Assembly: GCF_002088275.1 (NCBI RefSeq)
Contig: NZ_AQQS01000008.1
Coordinates: forward strand, 99,166 to 163,165
DNA from: Aurantimonas sp. 22II-16-19i
GTDB lineage: Bacteria > Pseudomonadota > Alphaproteobacteria > Rhizobiales > Rhizobiaceae
Direction of reading: 5' to 3'
Length of the DNA: 64,000 nt
Part shown: positions 44,445 to 54,843 of the stretch, in pieces
Position numbering within the stretch: position 1 is the first letter of the stretch
Layout: every line of letters starts with the position of its first letter
Made by a program: the position numbers and the translations under genes
Notes under the pieces: model-generated
Databases searched by the model: none
Told to the model about the DNA's origin: nothing
The model's input: only the letters and a program-made list of their open reading frames with translations

Positions 44445-46111
44445 CGGGCGGCCTTTCCCAGCGGCTCGCCGCCCATGCCGCGGCCACCCCCGACAAGATC
44501 GCCGTGCGCTTCCTCGAAAAGGGCGAAGGGGAGACGCAAAGCCTCACCTATGCCGAACTCGCAGCCGGGACGGCGCGGCTTGCCGGCGTGCTTCGCGCCC
44601 GCGGCCTTGCCGGTCGTCCGGTGATCCTCGCGATACCGGCCGGCACCGCCTTCGTCACGGCGCTCCTCGCCGTCATCTCGGCCGGCGCCATCGCCGTGCC
44701 GGTGCCGTTTCCTCCGCTCGGCGAGGGGCGCAACCGTTTTCGCGCGATCGTCAGCGGCCTCCCGGGCGCGGCGATCCTCGCTGCGACGCCCGGCATCGTG
44801 GAAGCCGGTGATCCGGCGCTCGGCGAACGCCTCCTGGACCTCGGCGCGCTCACTCAAGCCTCCAAAGGGGCCTCCGAGGGGCCGGCAACCCCGCCGGTCC
44901 AGCCCGAGCCCGACGCTCCCGCCGTCATCCAGTTCAGCTCGGGCTCGACCGCGCAGCCGCGCGGCATCGTCGTCACCCATGGCAACATCGCCGCCAATGT
45001 CGCGATGATGGCGGAGGGTTTCGCGCTCGACCGGACCAGCGTCTGCGTCCACTGGCTGCCGCCGCATCACGACATGGGGCTGTTCGGCGCCATTCTCGCA
45101 CCGCTCTGGTTCGGGGCGGAGACGGTGCTGATGCCGGCCTTCGCCTTCCTGCAGAAGCCGCTGCGCTGGCTCGGCGCCATCTCCGCTCATGGCGGCACCA
45201 TCACCGGCGGTCCCAATTTTGCCTACGAGCTCTCTCTGCGCCGGATCGGCGCGGCCGAACTCGCTCGCCTCGACCTGTCGCACCTCAGCGTCGCCTATTG
45301 CGGGGCGGAACCCGTCCGTGCCGCGAGCCTTGCCGCCTTCGCGGCGCATACCGCCTGCGCGGGTCTCCGGGCCGAGGCGCTGCTGCCCTGTTACGGCCTT
45401 GCGGAGGCGACCCTCCTCGTCAGCGGCACCGCCGGCCTCGGCCTGCGGACCGCGCGCACCACGGTCTTCGGGCGCAAGGCGGAACGCGCGGTCTGCGGCA
45501 CGCCGCCGCCGGGCTGCACCGTCACGATCCGAGACCCGCAGAGCGGCGCGCTGCTCGTGCCCGGCGAAACGGGAGAGATCTGCGTCTCGGGCACCCATGT
45601 CGCAGCCGGAGAATGGCAGAGCGGCCGCATCGTCCCGCTTGCCAATGCCGCATCGTCTCGGGACGGCGAGCGCTACCTGCGCACCGGCGATCTCGGCTTC
45701 GAGGCGCCGGAAGGCCTCGTCGTCGTCGACCGCATCAAGGACATGATCTGCCTTCAGGGCCGCAACATCCATGCGGTCGATGTGGAGAGCGCCGCGGTCG
45801 CGGCCGGCGGCGGCGTGATCGCCGCGGCCGCTGCCTTCGCGGTGGACGATGACGCACGAGAGCGTATCGTCCTCCTCTGCGAGGTGCCGGCGCGGGAACG
45901 CGCCTCCCTCGACCCGGCCCTCGAAAGCCGGCTCGCGACCGCGATCGGCGCCGATTGCGGCGTGCGGCCGCAAATCGTATGGATGCGGCATGGGGCGCTG
46001 CCGCGCACCACCAGCGGCAAGATCCGCCGCCAGGCGGCCCGACAAGAGTTCCTGGAAGGGCGGGTCCTCTCCCTCGCCATCGAGATGCGCCATGCCGAAA
46101 CGTCTGACTGA
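44441..46111 (+). CDS. fatty-acyl-AMP ligase (FAAL-like)
   Basis: 556 residues of the ANL superfamily. The P-loop is FSSGSTAQPRG (about 165-175). GGPNFAYELSLRRI and WLPPHHDMGLFG are characteristic of FAALs rather than acyl-CoA synthetases. Adenylate-binding motifs include CYGLAEATLLVSG and YLRTGDLGF; the C-terminal catalytic lysine lies in TTSGKIRRQAARQ. FAALs make acyl-AMP from free fatty acids and load them on ACPs, here probably the one at 42470. ATGA overlap with the first PhyH gene; the second PhyH gene begins 20 bp before its stop. Confidence 0.9.
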   Translation: MTGGLSQRLAAHAAATPDKIAVRFLEKGEGETQSLTYAELAAGTARLAGVLRARGLAGRPVILAIPAGTAFVTALLAVISAGAIAVPVPFPPLGEGRNRFRAIVSGLPGAAILAATPGIVEAGDPALGERLLDLGALTQASKGASEGPATPPVQPEPDAPAVIQFSSGSTAQPRGIVVTHGNIAANVAMMAEGFALDRTSVCVHWLPPHHDMGLFGAILAPLWFGAETVLMPAFAFLQKPLRWLGAISAHGGTITGGPNFAYELSLRRIGAAELARLDLSHLSVAYCGAEPVRAASLAAFAAHTACAGLRAEALLPCYGLAEATLLVSGTAGLGLRTARTTVFGRKAERAVCGTPPPGCTVTIRDPQSGALLVPGETGEICVSGTHVAAGEWQSGRIVPLANAASSRDGERYLRTGDLGFEAPEGLVVVDRIKDMICLQGRNIHAVDVESAAVAAGGGVIAAAAAFAVDDDARERIVLLCEVPARERASLDPALESRLATAIGADCGVRPQIVWMRHGALPRTTSGKIRRQAARQEFLEGRVLSLAIEMRHAETSD

Positions 46112-46943
46112 CGCCGAGATCGCCCGCTTCCGGGCGGACGGGTTGCTCTTCCCGCTGCGCGCCCTGCCGGAGGCCGAGATCGCCGAACGCCGCGCCGCGC
46201 TCGAAGCGATCGAGGCCGCGCGGGCCGGGCGGATTCCGCCGACGCTCAACGCCAAGATCCACCTCCTCCTGCCCTGGGCCTGGTCGCTCGTCCATGCCCC
46301 CGCGATCGTCGATCCGGTCGAGGATCTGCTGGGTCCGGACATTCTGTGCTGGGGCACGAGCTTCATCATCAAGAACCCCCGCGCCGACCGCTATGTCACA
46401 TGGCATCAGGACGCCACCCACTGGCGCCTCACCGGCGTGCGCGCCGTCACCGCCTGGCTCGCCTTCACGCCCAGCACGCCGGAGAATGGCGGGGTCCGCA
46501 TGCTGCCCGGCACCAACCACACCGTGCTCGAGCACCGCGACAATGGCGATGCGCGCAACATGCTCGGCCGCCGGGAGGAAGTGGTCGCGTCGGTGGATGA
46601 AGCCGAAGCCGTGGACGTGACCCTCGCCCCCGGCGAGATGTCGCTGCACGACCCGCTGATCGTCCATGGCTCCAATGCCAACATGTCGGACGGGCGGCGC
46701 ATCGGCTTCGCCATCCGCTACATCGCCGGCGACATCGGCCAGCGGGCCGGCCTGCGCAATTCGGCGACCCTGGTGCGCGGCCGCGACCATGGTCTCTTCG
46801 ATCTCGAAACGGCGCCGGAAGCCGACTTCCACCCCGCGGCCCTCCGCCGCCATGCCCGGGCCCTCCGCCAGGGCATCGACGTCATCTTCAAGGGCGATGC
46901 GGTCTCTGCCGCGGATGGGGGCAATGTCTCCGACCCCGGCTGA
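46092..46943 (+). CDS. PhyH-type Fe(II)/2-oxoglutarate dioxygenase (second)
   Basis: 283 residues, clear paralogue of 43623-44444: facial triad H105 and D107 (TWHQDATHW) and H192 (LIVHGSNAN), with RRIGFAIRYIAGD holding the co-substrate arginine. The motifs around iron are kept but the flanks differ, so the two enzymes probably oxidise different positions or steps. It overlaps the ligase gene by 20 bp, and the P450 gene begins 20 bp before its end. Confidence 0.9.
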   Translation: MPKRLTDAEIARFRADGLLFPLRALPEAEIAERRAALEAIEAARAGRIPPTLNAKIHLLLPWAWSLVHAPAIVDPVEDLLGPDILCWGTSFIIKNPRADRYVTWHQDATHWRLTGVRAVTAWLAFTPSTPENGGVRMLPGTNHTVLEHRDNGDARNMLGRREEVVASVDEAEAVDVTLAPGEMSLHDPLIVHGSNANMSDGRRIGFAIRYIAGDIGQRAGLRNSATLVRGRDHGLFDLETAPEADFHPAALRRHARALRQGIDVIFKGDAVSAADGGNVSDPG

Positions 46944-48072
46944 AAGCGACGTTCCCGCAGCACCCGAGCCCCCCCTCTGGTCGGTGCGCGACCAGGCGTG
47001 GATCATCAGCGACCACGCCACCGCAGCGGCGTTGCTGGGGGATCCCCAATGCGAGGCCATCCAGCCCGCCCTCGCCCTGCGCCGCGTCGCGTCGCGGCTC
47101 GGCCGGGACTTCGCCGATCTCGACGCCGTCCTGGCCGGCATGCCGATCTTCCAGGCCGGTCCGATGCATGCCGGGACCCGGCGCGTGGTGCGCGCGTTCC
47201 ATGCCCGGATGAAGACGCGGTTCCCGAAGGCACGCCTCGACGAGGAGGCCCGGCGTCTGACCGAGGGGCTTCGGGCGGGCGAGATCGAGGCCGTCTCCGC
47301 CCTTGCCGACGCGTTGCCCCTGGCGGTCTTTGCCGAAAGCCTGGCGCTGGACGCAGGGACGATCCGCCTGCTGCGCGAGACCGGACGGGCGCTGAGAGCG
47401 CTGTGGCGCCCCATGCCGCCGCTGAGCCTCTATGCCGAACTGGACGCTGCGTGCCGAACGGCGCGCCTGGCGATCGCCGGCCAGGACGGCTTCGGCGATC
47501 TTCGAGCGGAGGCGGATGTCGACCCGGACTATCCGCTCCAGGATCTCGTGATCTTCCTTGTCAGTCCGGTGGACAGCATCGCCGGGACCATCGCCGGGGC
47601 GCTCGAACTTCTGGCGACCGACCCGGCCACGCAGGCTTTCCTGCGCTGCCAGCCGTCCAGGCTGACGGGCTTCGTCGCCGAGGCGCTGCGTCTGCAGGGA
47701 CCCAACCGCCGGCTGCACCGCATCCTGAACGAAGCGAGGGTCTTCTCCGGCGTCAGCCTGCCGAAAGGCGCCAATCTCGCGATCGACCTCGACAGGGTGC
47801 ACCGCGACCCGTCGGTCTACGGCGATCCCGAACGGATCGTGCTCGATCGACGCCAGAAGGGCAGCTTCGGCTTCGGCGCGGGCGCCCATGCCTGCCAGGG
47901 AACCAGCATGGGGATGCTCCAGGCCGTCAGCCTCATCGAAGCCCTCCTCTCCGCCTGGCAGATCGCGCCCGCCGCGTCGCCACCGAGGCTGACCCTCGAC
48001 CCCAACCTGCGCAGCTACGAACGGCTGCCCCTCAGTGTGTCTCCGGTTCATCCCGAAGGGCATCGAAAGTGA
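46924..48072 (+). CDS. cytochrome P450, divergent
   Basis: About 382 residues. Heme-binding loop FGFGAGAHACQGTSMG with C324, ExxR motif in EALRLQGPNRR. The I-helix reads SPVDSIAGTIAG and lacks the usual acid-alcohol pair, as in some P450s acting on carrier-bound acids. Start at ATG 46924 (GGGGG upstream) inside the end of the second PhyH gene. Last gene of the cassette. No ferredoxin or reductase is encoded nearby, so redox partners must be shared. Likely oxidises the ACP-bound chain. Confidence 0.85.
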   Translation: MSPTPAESDVPAAPEPPLWSVRDQAWIISDHATAAALLGDPQCEAIQPALALRRVASRLGRDFADLDAVLAGMPIFQAGPMHAGTRRVVRAFHARMKTRFPKARLDEEARRLTEGLRAGEIEAVSALADALPLAVFAESLALDAGTIRLLRETGRALRALWRPMPPLSLYAELDAACRTARLAIAGQDGFGDLRAEADVDPDYPLQDLVIFLVSPVDSIAGTIAGALELLATDPATQAFLRCQPSRLTGFVAEALRLQGPNRRLHRILNEARVFSGVSLPKGANLAIDLDRVHRDPSVYGDPERIVLDRRQKGSFGFGAGAHACQGTSMGMLQAVSLIEALLSAWQIAPAASPPRLTLDPNLRSYERLPLSVSPVHPEGHRK

Positions 48073-48176
48073 GACACGGCTCGCTGCTTCCCCGAACCGC
48101 GCTCACCGGATCGTAACCCGGCTACGCTATTTCCCTGGCAAGTCTCGTCAAGCGCCGTGAGGAGGAGCACAAGCCG

Positions 48177-49337
48177 GTGCCGATACCGTTCGAGGAATTC
48201 CTGTTCGCTCTGGTCAACAATCTCGGCGTCTTCGCCCTCCTGACCATGGGCTACGGCACTCTTCTGCGGTATCTCTCCCGCGGCCCGCTGCGGTTTGCCG
48301 GCATCGGCTGCCTGTTCGGGGCCGGCGCGAGCTTCGCCATGGCGGGCGGCGTCGAGTTTCCCAATGGCAACATCATCGATGCCCGCGGCGTCATGCTGGC
48401 CCTTTCCGGCGCGTTCGGCGGCCCCATCGCGGCCGCCGTCACCGCCCTCATCGCCTCCCTCGTCCGTCTGCTGCTGGGCGGCGCCAGCATGCTGCAGGGG
48501 GTCGCGCTGATCTGGATCACGGCCGCCACCAGCCTCGTCTTCGCCCGGATCGTCGCCCCCGGCGGGCGTCCGACGAGGACGCTCCACTTCTTCCAGCTCG
48601 GCCTTCTCGCCTGCCTGCCGGCGACGGTGCTTCTGTGCAGTGCGCCGATCGCGGATCTGCCGCAGATCGCGCTCTACGTCCTCCTGCCCCTCGGTGCCGC
48701 GAAGATCTTCGGCGTCGTCGTCCTGGGGCGGTTCCTCAGCTCCGCCCGGGAGTTTCTCATCACCACCCAGGCGCTCGAGCGCCAGGCGATGCTCGATCCT
48801 TTGACCGGCCTGCCCAACCGCCGCAGCCTCGAGCGCAACAGCACCGCGATCATCGACAAGGCCCGGCGCCGCGACGAATGCGTCGCCGCCCTGGTCATCG
48901 ACATCGACCACTTCAAGCGCATGAACGACCGCTATGGACACGACGTCGGCGACGAGGTCCTGAAGCAGGTCGCCGCGACCATCGTCACCCACCTGCGGGC
49001 CGGCGACGCCGCCGCCCGCTATGGCGGCGAGGAGATCGTCGTGCTCCTGCCCCGCACCGGGCTCGCCGAGGCGTCGCGGGTCGCCGAACGCATCCGCGAG
49101 GCGATCGGCCGCAAGGTCTTCGTCGTCAATGGCGACAGCTGCGGTGTCACCGTCAGCATCGGGGTCGCCGATCATCGCGGCGAGGAGCTGAACTTCAAGA
49201 GCCTGTTCAAGGCCGCCGACGAGGCGCTCTACCGGGCGAAGGACGGCGGCCGCGACCAGGTGGTGGTGGCCGAGGCGCCCCGCGACGCGGGCGCAAGTCT
49301 CCGTGACGGACGGGCCGCCCTCGTGGGCGCTTCCTGA
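48177..49337 (+). CDS. membrane diguanylate cyclase (5TM-LYT + GGDEF)
   Basis: 386 residues, GTG start. Six or so N-terminal membrane segments (about 8-205) resemble the 5TMR-LYT sensor. The GGDEF domain (about 215-375) has DPLTGLPNRR at its start, catalytic GGEEI at 283-287 and a c-di-GMP inhibitory site RxxD at 274-277. It should make c-di-GMP and be product-inhibited. It follows the glycan cluster by 104 bp and may control adhesion or polysaccharide; a link to this cluster is inferred only. Confidence 0.92.
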   Translation: MPIPFEEFLFALVNNLGVFALLTMGYGTLLRYLSRGPLRFAGIGCLFGAGASFAMAGGVEFPNGNIIDARGVMLALSGAFGGPIAAAVTALIASLVRLLLGGASMLQGVALIWITAATSLVFARIVAPGGRPTRTLHFFQLGLLACLPATVLLCSAPIADLPQIALYVLLPLGAAKIFGVVVLGRFLSSAREFLITTQALERQAMLDPLTGLPNRRSLERNSTAIIDKARRRDECVAALVIDIDHFKRMNDRYGHDVGDEVLKQVAATIVTHLRAGDAAARYGGEEIVVLLPRTGLAEASRVAERIREAIGRKVFVVNGDSCGVTVSIGVADHRGEELNFKSLFKAADEALYRAKDGGRDQVVVAEAPRDAGASLRDGRAALVGAS

Positions 49338-49754
49338 CGGCACATTCCCAGAAAGTGCCGGCACCCGGCATGCCTGAGCGATGCGGGTCGATGCCGGATC
49401 GCGGATGTCGCGGGCCCGGCGTCGGCCGCGCCGCGGCACCGGCGCTCGGCCGGCACCCGGTTGCCGGCCACAAGGGGCCTCTGCGCTGCTTCGCCCCTTC
49501 GTGCAGCGCCCTCTGCGGCCGAGGATGGCGCATCGGCCGCGAGTGATGCGCCTCTGGCGCTTCCACTGCGAAGGAGTCAGCCAAGCCCGACAGAGGATCA
49601 CGCTCATGGCTCCGCTCGTTCAGATCGCCTTCGCCAAGCGCTATCTCATCACCCTGCCGGCGCCGCGAAGGCCGTGAGATCGCCCGGCCATGGCCGTGAG
49701 CAGCGCCGGAGGCCGTCGATGCTGCAGCCGGCCGCCGCGAACCGACCCGGCGAG
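49338..49754. other. non-coding stretch before repeat copy 2
   Basis: About 415 bp without a credible gene. A 23-codon open frame at 49606-49677 has an AGAGG-like site but no recognised product. Confidence 0.45.
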
Positions 49755-49855
49755 AGCATGATCCCGAATAGTGGGAACCGGCTTTCGGAAGAGATCATGC
49801 GGCAACAGGCGGATCGGGCACGATGCCGATCGAAGCGGGTCTCATCCCGCTTTAA
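49755..49855 (+). repeat. 101-bp dispersed palindromic repeat, copy 2
   Basis: Same length and layout as 9317-9417: arms GCATGATC/GATCATGC and CCGGCTTTCGG, then a second hairpin around GATCGA. Its right edge contains the TAA stop of the small membrane protein gene. Confidence 0.85.
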
Positions 49856-50034
49856 AGGCCGAGAGCCGCGATCAGCGCATGGATGACGCTGGCGCCGCCG
49901 ATCGGCGCGATCACCAGCGAAACCAGGAAGACGCCCACCGACCAGAGCACGATCCGCTCGTCGCGGTCCGTGAGACGCGGCGCCGGCGCGGACGGCTTCG
50001 GCGGGCGCCACTGGTTCTTCTCGTCGAGATACAT
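49852..50034 (-). CDS. small membrane protein
   Basis: About 60 residues from ATG 50032-50034, which has an excellent GGAGG site. Polar proline-rich N terminus (DEKNQWRPPKPSAPAPRL), then two hydrophobic segments (about 30-45 and 46-59). No family recognised. The stop codon is supplied by the edge of repeat copy 2. It could be a small envelope or stress protein. Confidence 0.65.
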   Translation of the reverse strand: MYLDEKNQWRPPKPSAPAPRLTDRDERIVLWSVGVFLVSLVIAPIGGASVIHALIAALGL

Positions 50035-50168
50035 GGCGACCTCCACAGGCAGGCGAAAGCCTGCATCCGAGCAGGATAGCGCGCTCGCGGCGGCAGGAAA
50101 GCAGCCCGAAGGGCTGCTGGCGGTGGCCGGGAGCGGCGACGCCGCCCTCCGGACCGAGCGCCGCCTCG

Positions 50169-50269
50169 AGCATGATCGCGAAAAGTGGGAACCGGTTTTC
50201 GGGAAAGATTATGCGGCAAGAAGAAGATAGAGCGGGATGTCGATCGAAGCTGATCTCATCCCGATCTAG
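50169..50269 (+). repeat. 101-bp dispersed palindromic repeat, copy 3
   Basis: Third copy; outer arm GCATGATC faces GATTATGC. It ends inside the ftsK stop codon (TAG on the - strand, 50266-50268), so the repeat supplies the end of ftsK and may serve as its terminator. Confidence 0.85.
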
Positions 50270-53265
50270 ATCTCGTCTTCGGTCGGCACCAGGATTTCGC
50301 GCTTGCCGGCGTGATTGGCGGGCCCGACGATGCCCTCCTTTTCCATCTTCTCGATGATCGAGGCGGCGCGGTTGTAGCCGATGCCGAGACGACGCTGGAT
50401 GTAGGAGGTGGACGCCTTGCCGTCGCGAAGCACGACTGCGACAGCCTGATCATAGGGATCGTCGCTGTCGTCGCCGCCGGCCGAGCCGCCGCCCCCACTG
50501 GAGGAACCGCCGCCGGAGGACCCTCCATCCTCGTCCTCGTCCTCGAGGATCGAGTCGAGATAGTCCGGTACGCCCTGAGCCTTCAGATGCGCGACGATCG
50601 CCTCGACCTCCGGGTCGTCGACGAAGGGGCCGTGGACGCGCTGGATGCGCCCGCCGCCGGCCATGAACAGCATGTCGCCCATGCCGAGCAGCTGCTCGGC
50701 GCCCTGTTCCTGCAGGATCGTGCGCGAATCGATCTTCGAGGTCACCTGGAAGGAGATACGGGTCGGGAAGTTGGCCTTGATCGTGCCGGTGATGACGTCC
50801 ACCGAGGGGCGCTGGGTGGCCATGATCACGTGGATGCCGGCGGCACGGGCCATCTGGGCGAGGCGCTGGACGGTGCCTTCGATCTCCTTGCCGGCGACCA
50901 TCATCAGGTCGGCCATCTCGTCGATGATGACGACGATGTACGGCAACGGCTCGAGGTCGAACTGCTCGGTCTCGAAGATCGGCTCGCCGGTCTCCCGGTC
51001 GAAGCCGGTCTGGACCGTGCGCGACATGGTCTCGCCACGGTCCATCGCCTGGCGCACGCGGCTGTTGAAGCCGTCGATGTTGCGCACGCCCACCTTCGAC
51101 ATCTTCCGGTAGCGATCCTCCATCTCGCGGACCGTCCATTTCAGCGCGACGACGGCCTTCTTGGGGTCGGTGACGACCGGCGAGAGAAGATGCGGGATGC
51201 CGTCATAGATCGACAGCTCCAGCATCTTCGGATCGATCATGATCATCCGGCATTCGGCCGGCGTCATGCGGTAGAGCAGCGACAGGATCATCGTGTTGAT
51301 CGACACCGACTTGCCCGAGCCGGTGGTGCCGGCGACGAGCAGATGCGGCATCTTGGCGAGATCGGCGATGACGGCCTCGCCGCCGATCGTCTTGCCGAGG
51401 GCGAGCGCCAGCTTGCTCTTGCTGTTGGTGAAGGCTTCCGAGCCGATCATCTCGCGGAAATAGACGGTCTCGCGGCGCTGGTTCGGCAATTCGATGCCGA
51501 TGGCGTTCTTGCCGGGAATGACGGCGACGCGGGCGGCGATCGCCGACATCGAGCGGGCGATGTCGTCGGCAAGGCCGATGACGCGCGACGACTTGATGCC
51601 GGGGGCGGGCTCGAGTTCATAGAGCGTGACGACCGGCCCGGGGCGCACCTCGATGATCTCGCCCTTGACGCCGAAATCTTCCAGCACGCCCTCGAGCAGC
51701 CGGGCGTTCTCCTGCAGCGCCTCGGGCGACATCGAGGAATCGCGCCCCGTCGCCTTGGGCGGCGACAGGAAGTCGATCAGGGGCAGTTCGAAGCTCGCCG
51801 GATCGGCCACCGTCATCGACTGCGGCTTCATCGCCACGGCGCGGCCCGAGCCGGTGCGCAGCCGCTGCTGGTCGGCCGTCACCGTGCGCTGGGCGACGAC
51901 GCGGACCGGCGCATCGCCGGCGCCGTCTCTGGCCGGCATGGTCGGGGCCGGCGCAGGCTGTGTCGGGGAATGCGGGGCCGGGGAGGTCGGGGCCGGGCGA
52001 GAAGCGGCGGCTGCCTCGCGGCCGCTCGTCGCGGCGGGCGCCGGGTCGGTGCGCTGCTTCTGCTGGCTGGCCTTGCGGCCGGGAAAGGCGACGATGTTGC
52101 CCGACAGGAGCCCGCGCCAGCCGCCCTCGCCTTCGCGTTCCTCGCCGCGGCCGGCGACCCGGTCGTCGGCCGTCATCGACATGGCATCGTCGGTGCCGGC
52201 GGCGGACATCGCCGCGGGTGCTGCGGCGGCGGCCCGGATCTCCGCCTCGAAGGCGTCGCCCCCGAAATCATGGCTGTCCCAGTTCTGGCCCCGATCCCGA
52301 GCAGAGTCCTGGCCGCGATCCTGGCCGAACGCGTTGCCGCGATCCTCGTCCTGCCAGCCGGCGGTGTCGTCGGCGGCCCAGGCGGCGACGCTGTCGTCGT
52401 CCTCGTCCTCGTCCTGCCAGTCGGTCGGGTCGACGAAGCTCTGGCCGTCATTGGCGGGCATCGACACCTTGATCGAGCGACCGGCCGGCTCGACCAGCGC
52501 CGGCTGCGGCGGCGCGAAGACGATGTCGTCCTCGTCGCGCCAATGGTCGAAGCGCTCGCCGAATTCCGGTTCGCGGACCGTGCGGCGCTGTTCGCTGCGG
52601 CGCTGCCAGGCGGCCCTTGCGGAAAACAGCATGTGGGCGGCGGCGCCGATGAGGAGCGACAGGCGTCCCTCGCCGTCGTCCTCGTCGAGAGCCCGCTTTT
52701 CGGCCTTGCTGGCGTAGCGTCCGATCACTGCGGCGCCGTTGAGATAGAGCCAGCCGGCGGGGGCCGCGAGCAGCGCCGCCAGCGGCAGCGCCCAGATGCC
52801 GCTCGGATAGCCGCCGAACAGGCCCGCCGGGATCTTCAGGAGGAGGTCGCCCGCGACGCCGCCGATGCCGATCGGCAACGGCCAGCTCTGGGGCGCATCG
52901 AGGCAGCTGAGGGCGGCGCAGGCGAGAACGACGCCGCCGACGGCGAACCAGCCGCGCTTCCAGATGTGGTCGACGCTCCGCCCGCTGATCAGCCGCAGGG
53001 CCCAGATCACCGGCAGGCCGATGACCAGCGCCGCGCCGATGCCGAAGATCTGCATCATCAGGTCGGCGACGATCGCGCCGGTCGCGCCGGCGGCGTTTTC
53101 GATCATGTTCTGGTTGGACTGGCTGAGCGACGGATCGGTGACCGACCAGGTGGCACAGGCCAGGCAAAGATAGGCCGCAAGGCACAGGAGCAGCCCCGCG
53201 CCCGCCACCTCGATCCCGCGCCGAAAGAGGGAATTCTGCTGTTCGCCGACCGCTAAGTACGCCAT
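50266..53265 (-). CDS. ftsK: DNA translocase FtsK
   Basis: About 999 residues. Four to five N-terminal membrane segments (within 1-210), a long acidic low-complexity linker (about 215-500), then the motor: alpha/beta domains with Walker [13 protein letters not shown] near 640-650 and Walker [15 protein letters not shown]. The C-terminal gamma winged helix ([31 protein letters not shown]) reads KOPS. FtsK sits at the septum and pumps chromosome ends to XerCD/dif. Start ATG 53263-53265; a longer in-frame start is possible. Complete and ordinary. Confidence 0.97.
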   Translation of the reverse strand: MAYLAVGEQQNSLFRRGIEVAGAGLLLCLAAYLCLACATWSVTDPSLSQSNQNMIENAAGATGAIVADLMMQIFGIGAALVIGLPVIWALRLISGRSVDHIWKRGWFAVGGVVLACAALSCLDAPQSWPLPIGIGGVAGDLLLKIPAGLFGGYPSGIWALPLAALLAAPAGWLYLNGAAVIGRYASKAEKRALDEDDGEGRLSLLIGAAAHMLFSARAAWQRRSEQRRTVREPEFGERFDHWRDEDDIVFAPPQPALVEPAGRSIKVSMPANDGQSFVDPTDWQDEDEDDDSVAAWAADDTAGWQDEDRGNAFGQDRGQDSARDRGQNWDSHDFGGDAFEAEIRAAAAAPAAMSAAGTDDAMSMTADDRVAGRGEEREGEGGWRGLLSGNIVAFPGRKASQQKQRTDPAPAATSGREAAAASRPAPTSPAPHSPTQPAPAPTMPARDGAGDAPVRVVAQRTVTADQQRLRTGSGRAVAMKPQSMTVADPASFELPLIDFLSPPKATGRDSSMSPEALQENARLLEGVLEDFGVKGEIIEVRPGPVVTLYELEPAPGIKSSRVIGLADDIARSMSAIAARVAVIPGKNAIGIELPNQRRETVYFREMIGSEAFTNSKSKLALALGKTIGGEAVIADLAKMPHLLVAGTTGSGKSVSINTMILSLLYRMTPAECRMIMIDPKMLELSIYDGIPHLLSPVVTDPKKAVVALKWTVREMEDRYRKMSKVGVRNIDGFNSRVRQAMDRGETMSRTVQTGFDRETGEPIFETEQFDLEPLPYIVVIIDEMADLMMVAGKEIEGTVQRLAQMARAAGIHVIMATQRPSVDVITGTIKANFPTRISFQVTSKIDSRTILQEQGAEQLLGMGDMLFMAGGGRIQRVHGPFVDDPEVEAIVAHLKAQGVPDYLDSILEDEDEDGGSSGGGSSSGGGGSAGGDDSDDPYDQAVAVVLRDGKASTSYIQRRLGIGYNRAASIIEKMEKEGIVGPANHAGKREILVPTEDEI

Positions 53266-53442
53266 TACTCGACCTGTCACGACATTTCCAAGACGGAGCC
53301 GGCCATGCATCGGCCGACCTTCCCCTACCTGCCGGAATCGATACGCCAGCGAGGTTAAGGCGCGCTTAAGATTAAGAGCCCGTTAGCAAAATCCGGCAAG
53401 AGCGCGGCATCCTGTTGCCGATTTCCCGCGCTGTGGCCGGCT

Positions 53443-54843
53443 CTATGCGACCCTTGGAAGCGGGTCGGCGAAGCCGGGCGTCGGGGCGCCCCGCCGCGGC
53501 TCGGCGATCACCATCAGCTTGCCCGCCGGGCGCAGCGTCACCCGGTGCAGCGGCCGTGGCTCCGCTTCGCCCGACGACGCGAACCGGACATGCTGCAGGA
53601 GGGTGGCGAGACCCGCCGTCATCTCCGTCATCGCCAGCTGGGCGCCGACACAGATCTTCGGTCCCGCGCCGAAGGGCATGTAGACGGTGCGCGCCGGCCG
53701 CCCGGCGGCGGGCGTCATGAAGCGGTCGAGATCGAAGACGTCCGGGCGCTCCCAATAGGCGGGATGGCGGTGGATCAGATGGATCGGCACCAGCACCGCC
53801 GCACCGGCCTCTATGGCGACGCCGGAGAGCGTCTCGGCCTTGCGGGCGGTGCGCGACAGGGACGGGGCGGGCGGGAACAGCCGCATGGTCTCCTCGACGA
53901 AGGCGCGCACCGCGGCGAGATGCGGCAGATGCTCGTTCCCGATCGGCGCACCGCCGGCGGCGGCGTCGATCTCGGCGACGAGACGCTCCTGGACGGCGGG
54001 CATCCTTGTGAGCAGGTGGATTGCCCAGGACAGGGCGTTGGCCGAGGTCTCGTGGCCGGCGGACTGCAGGGTCAGCAGCATGTCGACCATGTCGCCGTCG
54101 GACAGGGTGCGCCCGGTCTCCGGATCGCTGGCGGTGATCAGCCGGTTGCAGAGATCGTCGACGGCAAGGTCGCCGGCCCGGCGCCGCGCCACGAAATCGG
54201 CAAGCAGCGCCCGGACCGCGACCCTTGCCCGCTCGAGCTTGCCGCGGCCGGGAAAGGGCGTCGCGCCGGGAAGGCCGAAGAGAGCGTAGGCGACCATCCA
54301 GGAGGCCGGCGCGAGATAGTCGTCGACATGGCCCTTGATCCGTTCCGGATCGATCTCCCGCTCCGCCCCGAAGAGCAGCCGGTCGATGACCGCCAGCGTC
54401 GCCGACTTCATCGCATCCATGGCGTCGACCGGACGGCCGTTCGCTGCCCGAAAGGCCGCGGCCGTCTCGGCGAAGGGGGCGACGACGCCCGGCATGAAGC
54501 GCTTCATCGCGGCGGGCGAGAAGACCGGCGCCGCCAGCCGGCGCTTCCAGCGCCAGTCGGCGCCTTCCGCCAGAAGCAGACCATCGTTGAAGATCGGCCG
54601 CAGGATGCGCTCGTCGATGCGTCCCTTGGGAAAATCGTCCGGTCGCTCGACGAAGATGGTCTCGAGGACGTCGGCGTCGGCGACATAGACGAGCTTGCCC
54701 TGGGCGAATCGCGGCGAGAACACCCTCGTCTCGCGCAGTTCGGCCGGTGCCGCGGTGGCGGGATTGGACAGGAGCCGGCGCACGAAGGTCAGGCGCCCGG
54801 CGCCCCGGGGCATTTCGCTGAGCTTCACCGGTTCGAAGTCCAT
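53443..54843 (-). CDS. cytochrome P450
   Basis: 466 residues. Heme loop FGAGPKICVGAQLAMTE with C398; ExxR in EETMRLFPPAPS; I-helix AGHETSANALSW with the usual acid-Thr region. The I-helix and PERF-like features match bacterial CYP102/CYP4-type relatives that oxidise fatty or terpenoid substrates. Unlike the P450 at 46924 it has the full acid-alcohol pair. It lies alone between ftsK and the NADH-dehydrogenase pair. Substrate unknown. Confidence 0.92.
   Translation of the reverse strand: MDFEPVKLSEMPRGAGRLTFVRRLLSNPATAAPAELRETRVFSPRFAQGKLVYVADADVLETIFVERPDDFPKGRIDERILRPIFNDGLLLAEGADWRWKRRLAAPVFSPAAMKRFMPGVVAPFAETAAAFRAANGRPVDAMDAMKSATLAVIDRLLFGAEREIDPERIKGHVDDYLAPASWMVAYALFGLPGATPFPGRGKLERARVAVRALLADFVARRRAGDLAVDDLCNRLITASDPETGRTLSDGDMVDMLLTLQSAGHETSANALSWAIHLLTRMPAVQERLVAEIDAAAGGAPIGNEHLPHLAAVRAFVEETMRLFPPAPSLSRTARKAETLSGVAIEAGAAVLVPIHLIHRHPAYWERPDVFDLDRFMTPAAGRPARTVYMPFGAGPKICVGAQLAMTEMTAGLATLLQHVRFASSGEAEPRPLHRVTLRPAGKLMVIAEPRRGAPTPGFADPLPRVA

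Noticed and set aside
49606..49677. 23-codon gene before repeat copy 2
   Set aside because: Weak ribosome site only; too short to judge.
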